In this document: piece by piece, positions 51,465 through 60,075 of the stretch
Layout of the letters: the number at the start of each line of letters is the position of its first letter
Numbering within the stretch: position 1 is the first letter of the stretch
Assembly: GCA_047936785.1 (NCBI GenBank)
Contig: CP176394.1
Source of the DNA: Acidaminobacterium chupaoyuni
Lineage (GTDB): Bacteria > Bacillota > Clostridia > Oscillospirales > Butyricicoccaceae
Direction: 5' to 3' (one strand)
DNA length: 64,000 bases
The notes under the pieces: generated by a model
Told to the model about the DNA's origin: nothing
The model's input: only the letters and a program-made list of their open reading frames with translations
Databases searched by the model: none
Position numbers and translations under genes: made by a program

Positions 51465-51620
51465 CAAAGTTTTACAATTATTGTCTGCTATAATAAGGTG
51501 CTTGAACAAAAAGAACTCTTTTTGAAAAACAGGCGGCGCAGAAAAGCGGGAACCGTTTAATGATCCCTCTGCTTTTCTGCGCCGCCCGGCAAAATATTCT
51601 TTGTTTGCTTTTTATTTTGG
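51465..51620 (+). ncRNA. Candidate small RNA antisense to the gapA 3' end
   Basis: An extended -10 promoter (TGCTATAAT, 51486-51494) on the plus strand points at gapA. A strong hairpin (GGCGGCGCAGAAAAGC / GCTTTTCTGCGCCGCC, 51532-51587) follows, then a T-rich stretch. This would give a transcript of 90-120 nt. The same hairpin serves as gapA's terminator on the other strand. Confidence 0.4.
51530..51590 (-). terminator. Terminator of gapA
   Basis: A 16-bp stem with a 24-nt loop, followed by TGTTTTT on the minus strand. Confidence 0.8.
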
Positions 51621-51621
51621 G

Positions 51622-52635
51622 TTATTGATGATCGACTTGATACATATGCTTGATCAGTTCCACAGTTTTTGTGGCATAGCCCATTTCGTTATCATACCAT
51701 GCTACCAGCTTCACAAAGGTATCGGTGAGCATCATACTGGATTTTGCGTCGAAGATGGAGGTTTCTTTCACGCCTGTGAAATCAGAAGAAACCAGCGGCA
51801 CATCGTTATAGGCGATGATGCCCTTCATGCTGCCTTCAGAAGCGGCTTTGATGACCTTGCAGATCTCTTCCAGATTGGTGGGCTTTTTCAGGTTGCAGGT
51901 CAGATCCACCACAGAAACATCCAATGTGGGCACGCGGAACGCCATGCCGGTGAGTTTTCCGTTCAGTTCGGGGATGACCTTGCCCACGGCCTTTGCAGCG
52001 CCGGTGGAAGCCGGAATGATGCTGCCCGAAGCCGCTCTGCCGCTGCGCCAGTCTTTGCTGGAGCGGGCATCCACCACTTTTTGAGATTTCGTCATAGAAT
52101 GAACCGTTGTCATCAGGCCTTCGGAAATGCCGAATTCATCGTTGATGACCTTTGCCAGCGGCGCAAGGCAGTTGGTTGTGCAGGAAGCGTTTGAAACCAC
52201 CTGCAGATCTTTCGTATAAGTTTCGTGGTTGACACCCATAACGAACATTCTGGTGTCATCTTTCGAAGGGGCCGAAAGCACGACTTTTTTCGCGCCCGCA
52301 TTGATATGGGGCATCGCTTTTTCTTTGGTGAGGAATTTGCCGGTGGATTCCAGAATATATTCTGCACCTACGCTGGCCCAAGGGATATCGCCGGGATTTT
52401 CACAATTGAAGATCATTGTTTTTTTGCCGCAGACCGTGATGGAATTTTCATCCCATGTGATCTCTTCATCCCATCTGCCGTGCACCGTGTCATATTTCAG
52501 CATATATGCCGCATATTCCGGTGTCAGGCTGGGGTGATTGATGCCCACGAATTCTACTTCGGGATCATAGATGGCAGATTTGAATGCCAACTTGCCGATA
52601 CGGCCAAATCCGTTAATGCCAATTTTAATGCTCAT
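51622..52635 (-). CDS. gapA: Glyceraldehyde-3-phosphate dehydrogenase
   Basis: A 337-residue glycolytic enzyme that oxidises glyceraldehyde-3-phosphate with NAD+ and phosphate. The NAD loop is INGFGRIGKLAFK; the catalytic Cys is in SNASCTTNCLAP near residue 152; AAKAVGKVIPELNGKLTGMAFRVP is intact. The type is the NAD-dependent, catabolic one. ATG at 52635 with GGAGG; a promoter (TTGTTT, 18 nt, TATAAT at 52705-52700) lies upstream. Confidence 0.97.
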   Translation of the reverse strand: MSIKIGINGFGRIGKLAFKSAIYDPEVEFVGINHPSLTPEYAAYMLKYDTVHGRWDEEITWDENSITVCGKKTMIFNCENPGDIPWASVGAEYILESTGKFLTKEKAMPHINAGAKKVVLSAPSKDDTRMFVMGVNHETYTKDLQVVSNASCTTNCLAPLAKVINDEFGISEGLMTTVHSMTKSQKVVDARSSKDWRSGRAASGSIIPASTGAAKAVGKVIPELNGKLTGMAFRVPTLDVSVVDLTCNLKKPTNLEEICKVIKAASEGSMKGIIAYNDVPLVSSDFTGVKETSIFDAKSSMMLTDTFVKLVAWYDNEMGYATKTVELIKHMYQVDHQ

Positions 52636-52941
52636 TCCAAACAACCTCCGCTTTTTTCCTTTATTTACTTCTCTCGCAAATAAATATTCCCGCAAGCTGA
52701 TTATACACTATATTTACCAAAAGAAACAACTGCCAAACGGGAACTTCTTCAAATAACAATTTTTTTCTTGCAAACAGTCGAAAGGCATAATAAGATAGTC
52801 TTATATTCTTATGCAATCTGCCCCATAATATTTGTTTTTTTCAAGAAAATGAATTTCTTTTTTCTATTTTACCCCCGTTTTTTGTTATCGTTTTAACGCT
52901 TATCCACATGCTTCCAGCATGATTGCAAAGGAGGGCTTCCT
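52636..52941. other. Intergenic region between gapA and the kinase-like gene
   Basis: It contains the gapA promoter (minus strand -10 at 52705-52700, -35 at 52729-52724), an AT-rich palindrome ATAAGA-TAG-TCTTAT (52789-52803) inside a longer imperfect one, and a DnaA-box match TTATCCACA (52899-52907). No gene. Confidence 0.5.
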
Positions 52942-54042
52942 TTGAGCCAAGACAGTGCTTCACGCCTGACCCCCTTCCCCAGCGCAGAAGAATACACCAT
53001 GATCTGCAGCCCTGCCGGCCGCATTATTTATATTACCCCTTCTCTTCGCGCCCTGACAGGCGAAGATCTGATCGGCCGCAACCTCAACGATGTTCTGCCC
53101 GATTCCCTGGCGGCTCAGCTGATCGCTTCGGCCCTGGGCGGCAAACCCCAGTCTTTTCAAAACCGCCTGCTGGATTGCGCCGTAAAAGGCGAAATGCAGC
53201 CCCACGACGGCAGCATGATCTTTCATTTTTTCCCCGTTTCCGCTTCGGGAACCCCGATGATCTCGCTGAACACGGCAGAACTCATCAGCCGTGAGCTGAG
53301 CGGCTGTCTGGGAACCATGTTTGTGGCCCGCGACAGCATCAGCCGCCCCGAAAGCCCCCGCGAAGGCTATGCCCTGGATGTATTGACCCAAGGGCTTTAC
53401 CGCATGCTGCGGCTCAGCCGCGATCTCACCGATTGCGCCCTTTATGAAAACGGCAAGCTGACGCTTTTTTGCCAGCAGGGCGATCTGGCGGCCTTCTGCC
53501 AAAAGATCGCTTCCCAAATGGAAGATATCTGCCTGGCCATCGATATCGGTTTTGAAGCTTCGCTGCCCTCTCTGCCCCTGCCCTGCCGCTTCGATGGGCC
53601 CAAGCTTGAGCGCGTTCTTTATCATCTTTTCAGCAATTCTATCAAATATACCCGCCCGGGCAACAATATCCGTTTTTCGCTTTCGGTGAAAAACGAAAGC
53701 GCGGTGATCTCTGTCACCGATCGCGGCGCGGGCATCCCCGCGGCGATCTTGCCGATGCTGTTCACCAAACACAGCGAAGGCAGCGCTTCTTCACCGCTGA
53801 CGACGGGGGGCGCCGGGTTCGGCTTTGTTTTGGCGCGGGCTGTCTGCACGCTGCACGGCGGCACCTGCGTGGTAGCCAGCACAGAAGGCAGCGGCACCAC
53901 CGTCACCCTGACCCTGCCGCTGGCGCAGGAAGAAGGCGCTTCTTTGCCTTTGGGTTCGCCGCCGCCCGATTACGCGGGTGGCATCGATCATCTGCTGCTG
54001 GAACTTTCCACCGCCCTGCCGGCGAATTTTTATCAGAAATAA
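52942..54042 (+). CDS. PAS-containing histidine kinase-like protein without H-box histidine
   Basis: A 366-residue soluble protein with a PAS-like sensor (residues 16-110), a dimerisation segment and an HATPase_c domain (215-330). In the dimerisation helix the family pattern S-H-E-L-x3-L appears as SRELSGCL (116-123), so the phospho-accepting His is Arg117. The ATPase motifs look intact: N box HLFSNSIKYTRPG (N232), G1 DRGAGIP and G2 GGAGFGFVLA. TTG start at 52942 with AAAGGAGGG. It might work as a scaffold or as a kinase for a separate HPt protein. Confidence 0.75.
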   Translation: MSQDSASRLTPFPSAEEYTMICSPAGRIIYITPSLRALTGEDLIGRNLNDVLPDSLAAQLIASALGGKPQSFQNRLLDCAVKGEMQPHDGSMIFHFFPVSASGTPMISLNTAELISRELSGCLGTMFVARDSISRPESPREGYALDVLTQGLYRMLRLSRDLTDCALYENGKLTLFCQQGDLAAFCQKIASQMEDICLAIDIGFEASLPSLPLPCRFDGPKLERVLYHLFSNSIKYTRPGNNIRFSLSVKNESAVISVTDRGAGIPAAILPMLFTKHSEGSASSPLTTGGAGFGFVLARAVCTLHGGTCVVASTEGSGTTVTLTLPLAQEEGASLPLGSPPPDYAGGIDHLLLELSTALPANFYQK

Positions 54043-54149
54043 CGGTTTTGCCCGCACGGTTCTGCGGCAAAAATCCTTTTGTTTGAACCCCTGCCAAATC
54101 TCTGCCGCGCGTTTCTTTGTTGCCGCGGCATCGAAAGAAGGTCGTTATC

Positions 54150-54452
54150 ATGGAACTCACTTTGACGCTGCGCCATTTTCTTGATGAGAAAGGGCGCTTG
54201 ATCTCTTTCCCCGCCAAACAAAAAATGAAGCTTTATGCTTTGCTTTATCTGGCCGCCCAATTCGAGAAGGGCAAACGCTATACGGAAGAAGAGATCAATG
54301 ACCTTCTCGATGATTTTACCGTGTTCCACGACCCGGCCACTCTGCGCCGCGAACTTTATAACCACCGCTTTTTAGGCCGTGAAAAAGACGGCAGCTTTTA
54401 TTGGCCCGAAGATCCCCAGCCCACGGCGGCCGATCTGGGGCTTGAAAGCTGA
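54150..54452 (+). CDS. DUF2087-domain protein
   Basis: A 100-residue protein matching the DUF2087 domain: RHFLDEKGRLISFPAKQKMK at the start and RRELYNHRFLGREKDGSFYW at the end. The domain is often the C-terminal half of ArsR-type regulators; here it stands alone. GAAAGAAGG before ATG at 54150. The tail overlaps a candidate RNA hairpin. Confidence 0.8.
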   Translation: MELTLTLRHFLDEKGRLISFPAKQKMKLYALLYLAAQFEKGKRYTEEEINDLLDDFTVFHDPATLRRELYNHRFLGREKDGSFYWPEDPQPTAADLGLES

Positions 54453-54696
54453 AGAAACCGCTTTGGCCGTCTTTCAAAAAGCTCAAGCCGGAAAGCTTCT
54501 CCGATTGATGATTTTGCCCCGTGGGCAACGACCCGCAAAACATCAGCAATCGGCCGCAGAAGGCAAAATAAGCCTTATCCCCATCCGTTGGAGAAGGCGC
54601 AGGCTGATCGCGGCGCATAGGGTGAAAAGAATGCTTCTGCTGCAAATGACAAAATAAGAAAAAGCTCAAACCTTTTCGGTTTGAGCTTTTTTGTTG
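54439..54696 (+). ncRNA. Candidate structured RNA
   Basis: A non-coding stretch with two strong hairpins: GGCTTGA...TCAAGCC (54439-54489) and AGCTTCTCCGATTG...CAATCGG...AGAAGGC (54494-54564), the latter with the inner stem TTTTGC / GCAAAA. A terminator (AAAAGCTCAAACC / GGTTTGAGCTTTT plus six Ts, 54660-54696) ends it. I do not recognise a known RNA family. It may be the 3' UTR of the DUF2087 gene. Confidence 0.45.
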
Positions 54697-54710
54697 GTTT
54701 TAACGGTTTC

Positions 54711-56015
54711 TCAGCACATCAGATGGCTGAGATCCGCTTCAAACAGCGCGCGGAACAGCTGCTGCATATAATAGGGGTCGTCACTGCCGCCCAATTCACG
54801 CACAGCGTGCATGGAAAGCATGGGGTTGCCGATATCCACGGTGGTGACGCCGTGAGCCGAAGCGATGATCGGCCCAATGGTTCCGCCGCCCTTCACATCG
54901 CTGTGGTTGGCAAACACCTGATAAGGGATGCCCTTTTCTTCGCAGAGCCATCTGAAAATGGCCGAGCCGCGGGAAGAAGTGGCGTAAGACTGGGAATGGG
55001 CCGTTTTCAAAACAGGGCCTTTGTTCAGATAAAGCTTGTGATAGGGGTCGGCCTTGCCCACATAAGAAGGATGGGTGGCATGGGCCATATCCGCCGAGAA
55101 CATCACGCTTTTGGCCAGCGCGCAATATTTTTCTTCCACGCTCAGCCCCAGCGCCGCGCAGATGCGGTCGATGGTCATCATCAGCGAATTCGATCTTGCG
55201 CCGCGGTCGGAATTGGAACCGATCTCTTCATGGTCATAGGCCATGGCGATGCAGCAATATTCGGTTTCGGCTTCTACCAGCGCGTGGAAAGAAGCGTGCA
55301 CCATCGAGGCGTCATCCAGCCGGGGGGTGGACATCATTTCCTGCCGGGCGCCCACAAAACAGCCGGGCTGATAATCATAAGCCAGCAGTTCGAAAGAAAG
55401 GATATCTTTTTCTTCCACGCCCGCCCGTTCGGCCACATAGGCAAGGAAAGTGCTTTCTTTGCCATCGGTCTGGCAGAAGATGGGCGATACTTCCGTTTGC
55501 AGATTGATCTTGCCCGGGTTATCGTTGACTTCGCGGTTCATATGGATGGCCAGCGAAGGAATGATGAGCAAAGGTTCATGGATGTTGACATTCACCGCGC
55601 GGATGCCGCTTTCACAGCGCACGCAGAGGCGGCCCGCCACGGCCAGAGGTTTATCATACCAGCCGCGCACGATCAGCCCGCCATAGGGTTCGATCACCAG
55701 GCGTTCGAAGCCGTTTTCACAGGCCGAAGGCACCGGCTTGATGCGGAACCCGGGGTAATCGTGATGTGCGCCGGTGAAACGGAAGCCTTCTTCCGCCGGG
55801 CTTTTTGTGCCCATGCGGAAAGCCACCATCTGGCTGCCGTCTTTCACATAGTAATAAAGGCCGCCCTTTTTCAGCTGCCAGGGCTTGCTTTCTTCCAGTT
55901 CCATGCCGCCGTTTTTCTTTAAAAATTCGGTCATCAGTTCGATGGATTGGAACGGGGTGGGCGCATGATCCAGATAATCCATCAACGATTCGGCAACTTC
56001 TCTTTTTGTCATCAT
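54711..56015 (-). CDS. M18 aminopeptidase
   Basis: A 434-residue dinuclear zinc aminopeptidase of family M18 (LAP4/aspartyl aminopeptidase type). Landmarks: FTGAHHDYPGFRIK near residue 80, PRLDDASMVH near 230, YDHEEIGSNSDRGARS near 265 and MLSMHAVREL near 405. It removes N-terminal acidic or other residues from peptides. Last gene of the metG-tatD-rSAM-M18 operon, starting one base after the radical SAM stop. Confidence 0.9.
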   Translation of the reverse strand: MMTKREVAESLMDYLDHAPTPFQSIELMTEFLKKNGGMELEESKPWQLKKGGLYYYVKDGSQMVAFRMGTKSPAEEGFRFTGAHHDYPGFRIKPVPSACENGFERLVIEPYGGLIVRGWYDKPLAVAGRLCVRCESGIRAVNVNIHEPLLIIPSLAIHMNREVNDNPGKINLQTEVSPIFCQTDGKESTFLAYVAERAGVEEKDILSFELLAYDYQPGCFVGARQEMMSTPRLDDASMVHASFHALVEAETEYCCIAMAYDHEEIGSNSDRGARSNSLMMTIDRICAALGLSVEEKYCALAKSVMFSADMAHATHPSYVGKADPYHKLYLNKGPVLKTAHSQSYATSSRGSAIFRWLCEEKGIPYQVFANHSDVKGGGTIGPIIASAHGVTTVDIGNPMLSMHAVRELGGSDDPYYMQQLFRALFEADLSHLMC

Positions 56016-56016
56016 T

Positions 56017-56664
56017 TTACATCGTTCCTTTCTCTTCCCCTTGGGGTTCTTTTTTTTCGCCGCTTTGATAATGGCGCACTCTCAGCGGGATCTCAAGCAT
56101 CTGCGCCAGCTGGCGCGCGCGTTCCACCGCCTCCTCGCCGATAAAATCCACCACGGTGAAACTGGTCTGCCGGCAATGCTGCCGCATGTTTTTGGCAAAT
56201 TCCAGCATGGCAAAAAACGCTTCTTCGCCCCACTGGGAAGGGCATAACGCCGCGTATTCCTGCGCCGTGGGGGCATTGAGCGAGATAGAAACGGCATCGA
56301 ACCGTTCCGCGATCTCGGGGGTGGTATCATAAGTATAAAGCCGCGAGGCCAGCCCGTTGGTATCCAGCCTCAGCGGTGGGCAGCCCGGCTGCTTTTTCAG
56401 CTCGCGGGCGATATACAGCAAATCATCCAGCCGTTCTGTTGGCTCGCCATAGCCGCAAAACACGATCTCTTGATAAGCGCCCAGATCGCGGGCCAAAACC
56501 TGCGCCACGATATCATGGCGGTCAGGTTCCTTTTCCAGCCAAAGGGATTCGGCATCCCCCAGCCCGTTTTTTTGTTTGCGGATGCAGAAAGCGCAATCGA
56601 GGTGACACCGGTTGGTGATATTCAAATAAAGCTTATCACCATAGCCATAGGCTATCGTATTCAT
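56017..56664 (-). CDS. TatD-associated radical SAM protein
   Basis: A 215-residue radical SAM enzyme with CHLDCAFC at residues 20-27 (C20, C24, C27 for the 4Fe-4S cluster), then EIVFCGYGEPTERLD, the GGE-like SAM loop. It belongs to a family encoded next to tatD; its substrate is not known. It lies 5 nt after tatD. Confidence 0.85.
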   Translation of the reverse strand: MNTIAYGYGDKLYLNITNRCHLDCAFCIRKQKNGLGDAESLWLEKEPDRHDIVAQVLARDLGAYQEIVFCGYGEPTERLDDLLYIARELKKQPGCPPLRLDTNGLASRLYTYDTTPEIAERFDAVSISLNAPTAQEYAALCPSQWGEEAFFAMLEFAKNMRQHCRQTSFTVVDFIGEEAVERARQLAQMLEIPLRVRHYQSGEKKEPQGEEKGTM

Positions 56665-56669
56665 ATGCT

Positions 56670-57446
56670 CTACTCCTGTAAAGAATGGATTCCGAAAAAG
56701 GTTTTTCCGTTGCGCAGCGTGATGGCGGCCGCTTCTTCTTCGCTGATGCCGCGCAGTTCGGCCACGCGCCGGTTCACATAAGGCAAAAGCCGCGAATCGT
56801 TGCGCCGGCCGCGCTTGGGTTCCGGCGCCAGATAGGGGCTGTCGGTTTCGATCATGATGCGGTCTTCGGGCATCCAGGCGATCACCTCGGGCGCTTTGCG
56901 CGCGTTTTTAAAAGTGATGACCCCAGTAAACGAAAGATAAAAACCCATGCCCACCAAAATTTTCGCCGTTTCCAGGCTGCCGGAATAGCAGTGGTAAACG
57001 CCTTTTTTCACGCCGGAGCGCTGCAAAATTTCCAGACAATCCTGCGCCGCTTCCCGCTCATGGATGATGACGGGGATATCAAGTTCTTTGGCGATGGCCA
57101 GCTGCTCTTCGAAACAGCGCTTTTGCTGAGGCCGCGGCGAAAGATCATAATGATAATCCAGCCCGATCTCGCCCAGCGCCATCACCTTGGGGCTTTTGAG
57201 CAGCCGGCGGATCTCGCCGGCCTGCTCCTCGTTCCAGCCTTCGGCTTCGTGGGGATGCACCCCCACCGCGGCATATACAAAATCATATTCCTGCGCCAGC
57301 CGGGCCGCCCGCCGCGAAGAGGGCAGGTCGGCGCCCGGGTTGAGCACCAGCCCCACACCGCTTTCTTTCAGGCTTTGCAGCACCTCATTGCGGTCTTCCT
57401 CAAACTGGGCGTCATCATAATGGGCGTGGGTATCGAACAGCATCAT
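56670..57446 (-). CDS. tatD: TatD-family metal-dependent hydrolase
   Basis: A 258-residue TIM-barrel DNase/hydrolase. Metal ligands: DTHAHYD (H7, H9), GEIGLDYHYD (Glu near 92), IIHERE, YHCYSG and TDSPYLAPEP. Overlaps the metG stop by a few bases (ATGATG/TGA), so translation is coupled. Confidence 0.93.
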   Translation of the reverse strand: MMLFDTHAHYDDAQFEEDRNEVLQSLKESGVGLVLNPGADLPSSRRAARLAQEYDFVYAAVGVHPHEAEGWNEEQAGEIRRLLKSPKVMALGEIGLDYHYDLSPRPQQKRCFEEQLAIAKELDIPVIIHEREAAQDCLEILQRSGVKKGVYHCYSGSLETAKILVGMGFYLSFTGVITFKNARKAPEVIAWMPEDRIMIETDSPYLAPEPKRGRRNDSRLLPYVNRRVAELRGISEEEAAAITLRNGKTFFGIHSLQE

Positions 57447-59392
57447 GACAGGCGCGCCCCGGGGATCGCATGATCTGCCATGATCACGCGCACATCTTCT
57501 TCACCGCAGGTGGCGGAAAGGATCATGCCGTTGCTTTCGAGCCCCATCATGGTAACGGGCTTCAAATTTGTGACGACGATCACATTATGGCCGATCAGAT
57601 CTTCGGGCTGATACCACTTGGCGATGCCCGAAAGAACCTGCCGCTGCTCTGTTCCCAGATCCAGATCGAAGCGCAGCAGCTTCTTGGATTTTTTCACATT
57701 TTCACAATGAATCACCTTTGCCACCGTCAATTCGATTTTTGCGAAATCATCATAGACGATCTGGGGCAGCTTTTCGAATTCGGGCAGCTGGGGTTCGGGC
57801 TTGGGGGCGGGGTAACGCTCGGCCAAAAAGGCCTGGATCTCTTCCATCTTTTTCGCCGCATCCAGCCGGGCGAAAAGAATTTCGGCCGTGCCCACATGGT
57901 CGCCCGCCTTCATGCCGTGAAAGGCTTCCAGCGAATCATAATCGGTGGCGGTGGTGTTCAGCTGAGCATAGATCTTCTGCGCGGTTTCGGGCATGAAAGG
58001 TTCCAGCAGAACGGCGCTGAAGCGAATGGCTTCCAGCAGGTTATATAACACCGTGTTCAGGCGCTCTTTTTTGCTCTCGTCTTTTCCCAGCGCCCAAGGC
58101 ATGGTTTCATCGATATATTTGTTGGCGCGGCGCAAAATGGCGAACACTTCATCGATGGCATCGGCCACATGCAGATCGGCCATTCTTTTTTCCACCGCCG
58201 CGCGGCCGCCCAGGCAAAGAGCTTTCAGCTCGTCATCCAGCTGTTCGGGGCAGGTGGGGGCAAAAATTTCGCCGCCGTTATATTTATGGGCCATAGTGAT
58301 GGTGCGGTTGACCAGGTTGCCCAGAATGTTGGCCAGATCGGAATTGATGCGTTCGATCATCAGGTCATAGGTGATGGTGCCGTCGCTGCCGAAGGGCATT
58401 TCATGCAGCAGATAATAGCGCACGGCATCCACACCGAACAGCTGCACCAGATCATCTGCATAAATGGCGTTGCCCTTGGATTTGCTCATTTTGCCATCAC
58501 CCACCAGCAGCCACGGGTGGCCGAACACCTGATGGGGCAGCGGTTCGCCCAGCGCCATCAGCAGGATGGGCCAGTAGATCGTGTGGAACCTCAAAATATC
58601 CTTGCCGATCAGCTGCACATCCGCGGGCCAGTATTTTTTATATTCTTCGCCGTTTTCGCCATCCACATCATAACCGGGGAAGGTGATATAGTTGCTCAGC
58701 GCGTCGATCCAGACATAGATCACATGCTTGGGGTCGAATTCCACCGGCACGCCCCAGGTGAAGCTGGTGCGCGAAACGCAAAGATCCTGAAGGCCGGGCT
58801 TGATGAAATTGTTGATCATTTCGTTTTTGCGCGATTCGGGCTGGATGAATTCGGGGTGATCGTTGATATATTGTTCCAGACGCGCGGCATATTTTGAAAT
58901 TTTGAAGAAATAGGCTTCTTCTTTGGCTTTTTTCACTTCCGCGCCGCAATCGGGGCATTTGCCGTCTTTCAGCTGGTTCTCGGTGAAGAACGATTCACAG
59001 GGTGTGCAATACCAGCCTTCATAGCTGCCCTTATAGATATCGCCCTGATCGTAAAGCTTTTTAAAGATTTTCTGAACCTGCTTTTCGTGGTTCTTATCGG
59101 TGGTTCTGATAAAGCGGTCATAAGAAGTGTTCATCAGATCCCAGATGCGGCGCACTTCGCCCGCCATCTGATCCACATAGGCCTGAGGGGTGATGCCCGC
59201 CGCTTCTGCCTTTTCCTGGATCTTCTGGCCGTGCTCATCGGTTCCCGTCTGGAACAGCACATCATAGCCATCCTGCCGTTTGAAGCGGGCGATGGCGTCG
59301 GCCAGCACGATTTCATAAGCATTGCCGATATGGGGCTTGCCCGAAGTATAAGCAATGGCTGTGGTGAGAAAAAACTTTCCCTTGTCGTTCAT
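57443..59392 (-). CDS. metG: Methionyl-tRNA synthetase
   Basis: A 649-residue class I aminoacyl-tRNA synthetase. HIGNAYE (HIGH motif, residue 21), a zinc-binding knuckle CTPCES...CPDCG near 130-150, KMSKSKGN near 300, and a C-terminal EMAP/Trbp111 tRNA-binding domain (AKIELTVAKVIHCENVKKSK onwards, about 545-649). Complete. Expression is controlled by the methionine T-box upstream. Confidence 0.97.
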   Translation of the reverse strand: MNDKGKFFLTTAIAYTSGKPHIGNAYEIVLADAIARFKRQDGYDVLFQTGTDEHGQKIQEKAEAAGITPQAYVDQMAGEVRRIWDLMNTSYDRFIRTTDKNHEKQVQKIFKKLYDQGDIYKGSYEGWYCTPCESFFTENQLKDGKCPDCGAEVKKAKEEAYFFKISKYAARLEQYINDHPEFIQPESRKNEMINNFIKPGLQDLCVSRTSFTWGVPVEFDPKHVIYVWIDALSNYITFPGYDVDGENGEEYKKYWPADVQLIGKDILRFHTIYWPILLMALGEPLPHQVFGHPWLLVGDGKMSKSKGNAIYADDLVQLFGVDAVRYYLLHEMPFGSDGTITYDLMIERINSDLANILGNLVNRTITMAHKYNGGEIFAPTCPEQLDDELKALCLGGRAAVEKRMADLHVADAIDEVFAILRRANKYIDETMPWALGKDESKKERLNTVLYNLLEAIRFSAVLLEPFMPETAQKIYAQLNTTATDYDSLEAFHGMKAGDHVGTAEILFARLDAAKKMEEIQAFLAERYPAPKPEPQLPEFEKLPQIVYDDFAKIELTVAKVIHCENVKKSKKLLRFDLDLGTEQRQVLSGIAKWYQPEDLIGHNVIVVTNLKPVTMMGLESNGMILSATCGEEDVRVIMADHAIPGARLS

Positions 59393-59499
59393 AAACTTCC
59401 TCCAATTTCTCGGCGGCGTTTCACTTTTAACAGTGTAACGCCATTTCGGCGCAAACTTTGGCGAAGAAAGGCCGATGCCGCTTTTGCTGCTTTGTTAGA

Positions 59500-59775
59500 A
59501 ATAAAAAAACAGCTTTCCTCCATACACCATTTTGTAAGGACGAAAGCTCTGCCGCTCCGTGTTACCACCTTGCTTTGCCCGCGCTTCACAGCAGGGGCCT
59601 CTTTGGGTGAATCTTCACCCCGCGCGATAACGGGCGCGAATCGATGCAGCCTACCATCTTTCAATGCTCGGTGCATGGCTCCGAGGCCATTTTCAAAAAA
59701 ACTGCCGTGCCCCTTCCCACCAAGCGGAGCTCTCTGTATCGGTCGATTTTTTCTACTTTCCTCTTCAAAGCCTTT
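59500..59775 (-). ncRNA. T-box leader, methionine-specific
   Basis: Read on the minus strand: GAGGAAAGTAGA, then stem I with AGAGAG and CTTGGTGGGAAGG (AG bulge and loop), a specifier region GCCATGCACC that presents AUG, the T-box AAGGTGGTAACACGG (near 59555-59575) that binds the tRNA 3' end, and the terminator GAAAGCT...AGCTTTC plus seven Ts. Uncharged tRNA-Met should favour antitermination. Confidence 0.93.
59503..59550 (-). terminator. T-box terminator
   Basis: AGCTTTCGTCC / GGAGGAAAGCT with a ~20-nt loop, followed by GTTTTTTT on the minus strand. Confidence 0.85.
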
Positions 59776-59886
59776 TGCGTTATGAGGGGTTCCCTTTTTT
59801 TTTGAAAAGCGGCCCTTTCGGCGGCCGTCTGGCGTCCCTCCACCGGGTGGTGTTACGCGCCGGCCGCGCCGATTTTATACGCTTTT

Positions 59887-59915
59887 ATTTTATCATCGGC
59901 CCCTGTTAAAGTCAA
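59887..59915 (-). promoter_or_regulatory. Promoter of the metG operon
   Basis: TTGACT (59915-59910), 17 nt, TAAAAT (59892-59887). The transcript would start near 59880, about 110 nt before stem I. That extra segment is GC-rich and contains several inverted repeats. Confidence 0.75.
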
Positions 59916-60031
59916 GAAAAGGTCTGCCATGGCTTTTGCCTTTTCTGCCGTTTTCTGCCTTTTTCCAAAGCGCCGCTGCCCGTGGCCGGCGCAAAAGTGT
60001 TTGAGAAAGGCCACCCCGCGCAAACGCCGAT

Positions 60032-60068
60032 AAAAAAACAGCGAAAGTTTTGATCCTTTCGCTGTTTG
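60032..60068 (-). terminator. Terminator of the DUF975-like gene
   Basis: AAACAGCGAAAG / CTTTCGCTGTTT with T-run on the minus strand. Confidence 0.85.
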
Positions 60069-60075
60069 AAAAACC

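Noticed and set aside
52882..52898. Rex-type operator (TTGTTATCGTTTTAACG)
   Set aside because: Only one half matches the consensus; the arms do not pair well enough to claim a site.
59838..59865. Second T-box-like sequence (GGGTGGTGTTACGCG) on the plus strand
   Set aside because: The spacing of the core is wrong and there is no stem I, specifier or terminator on that strand.
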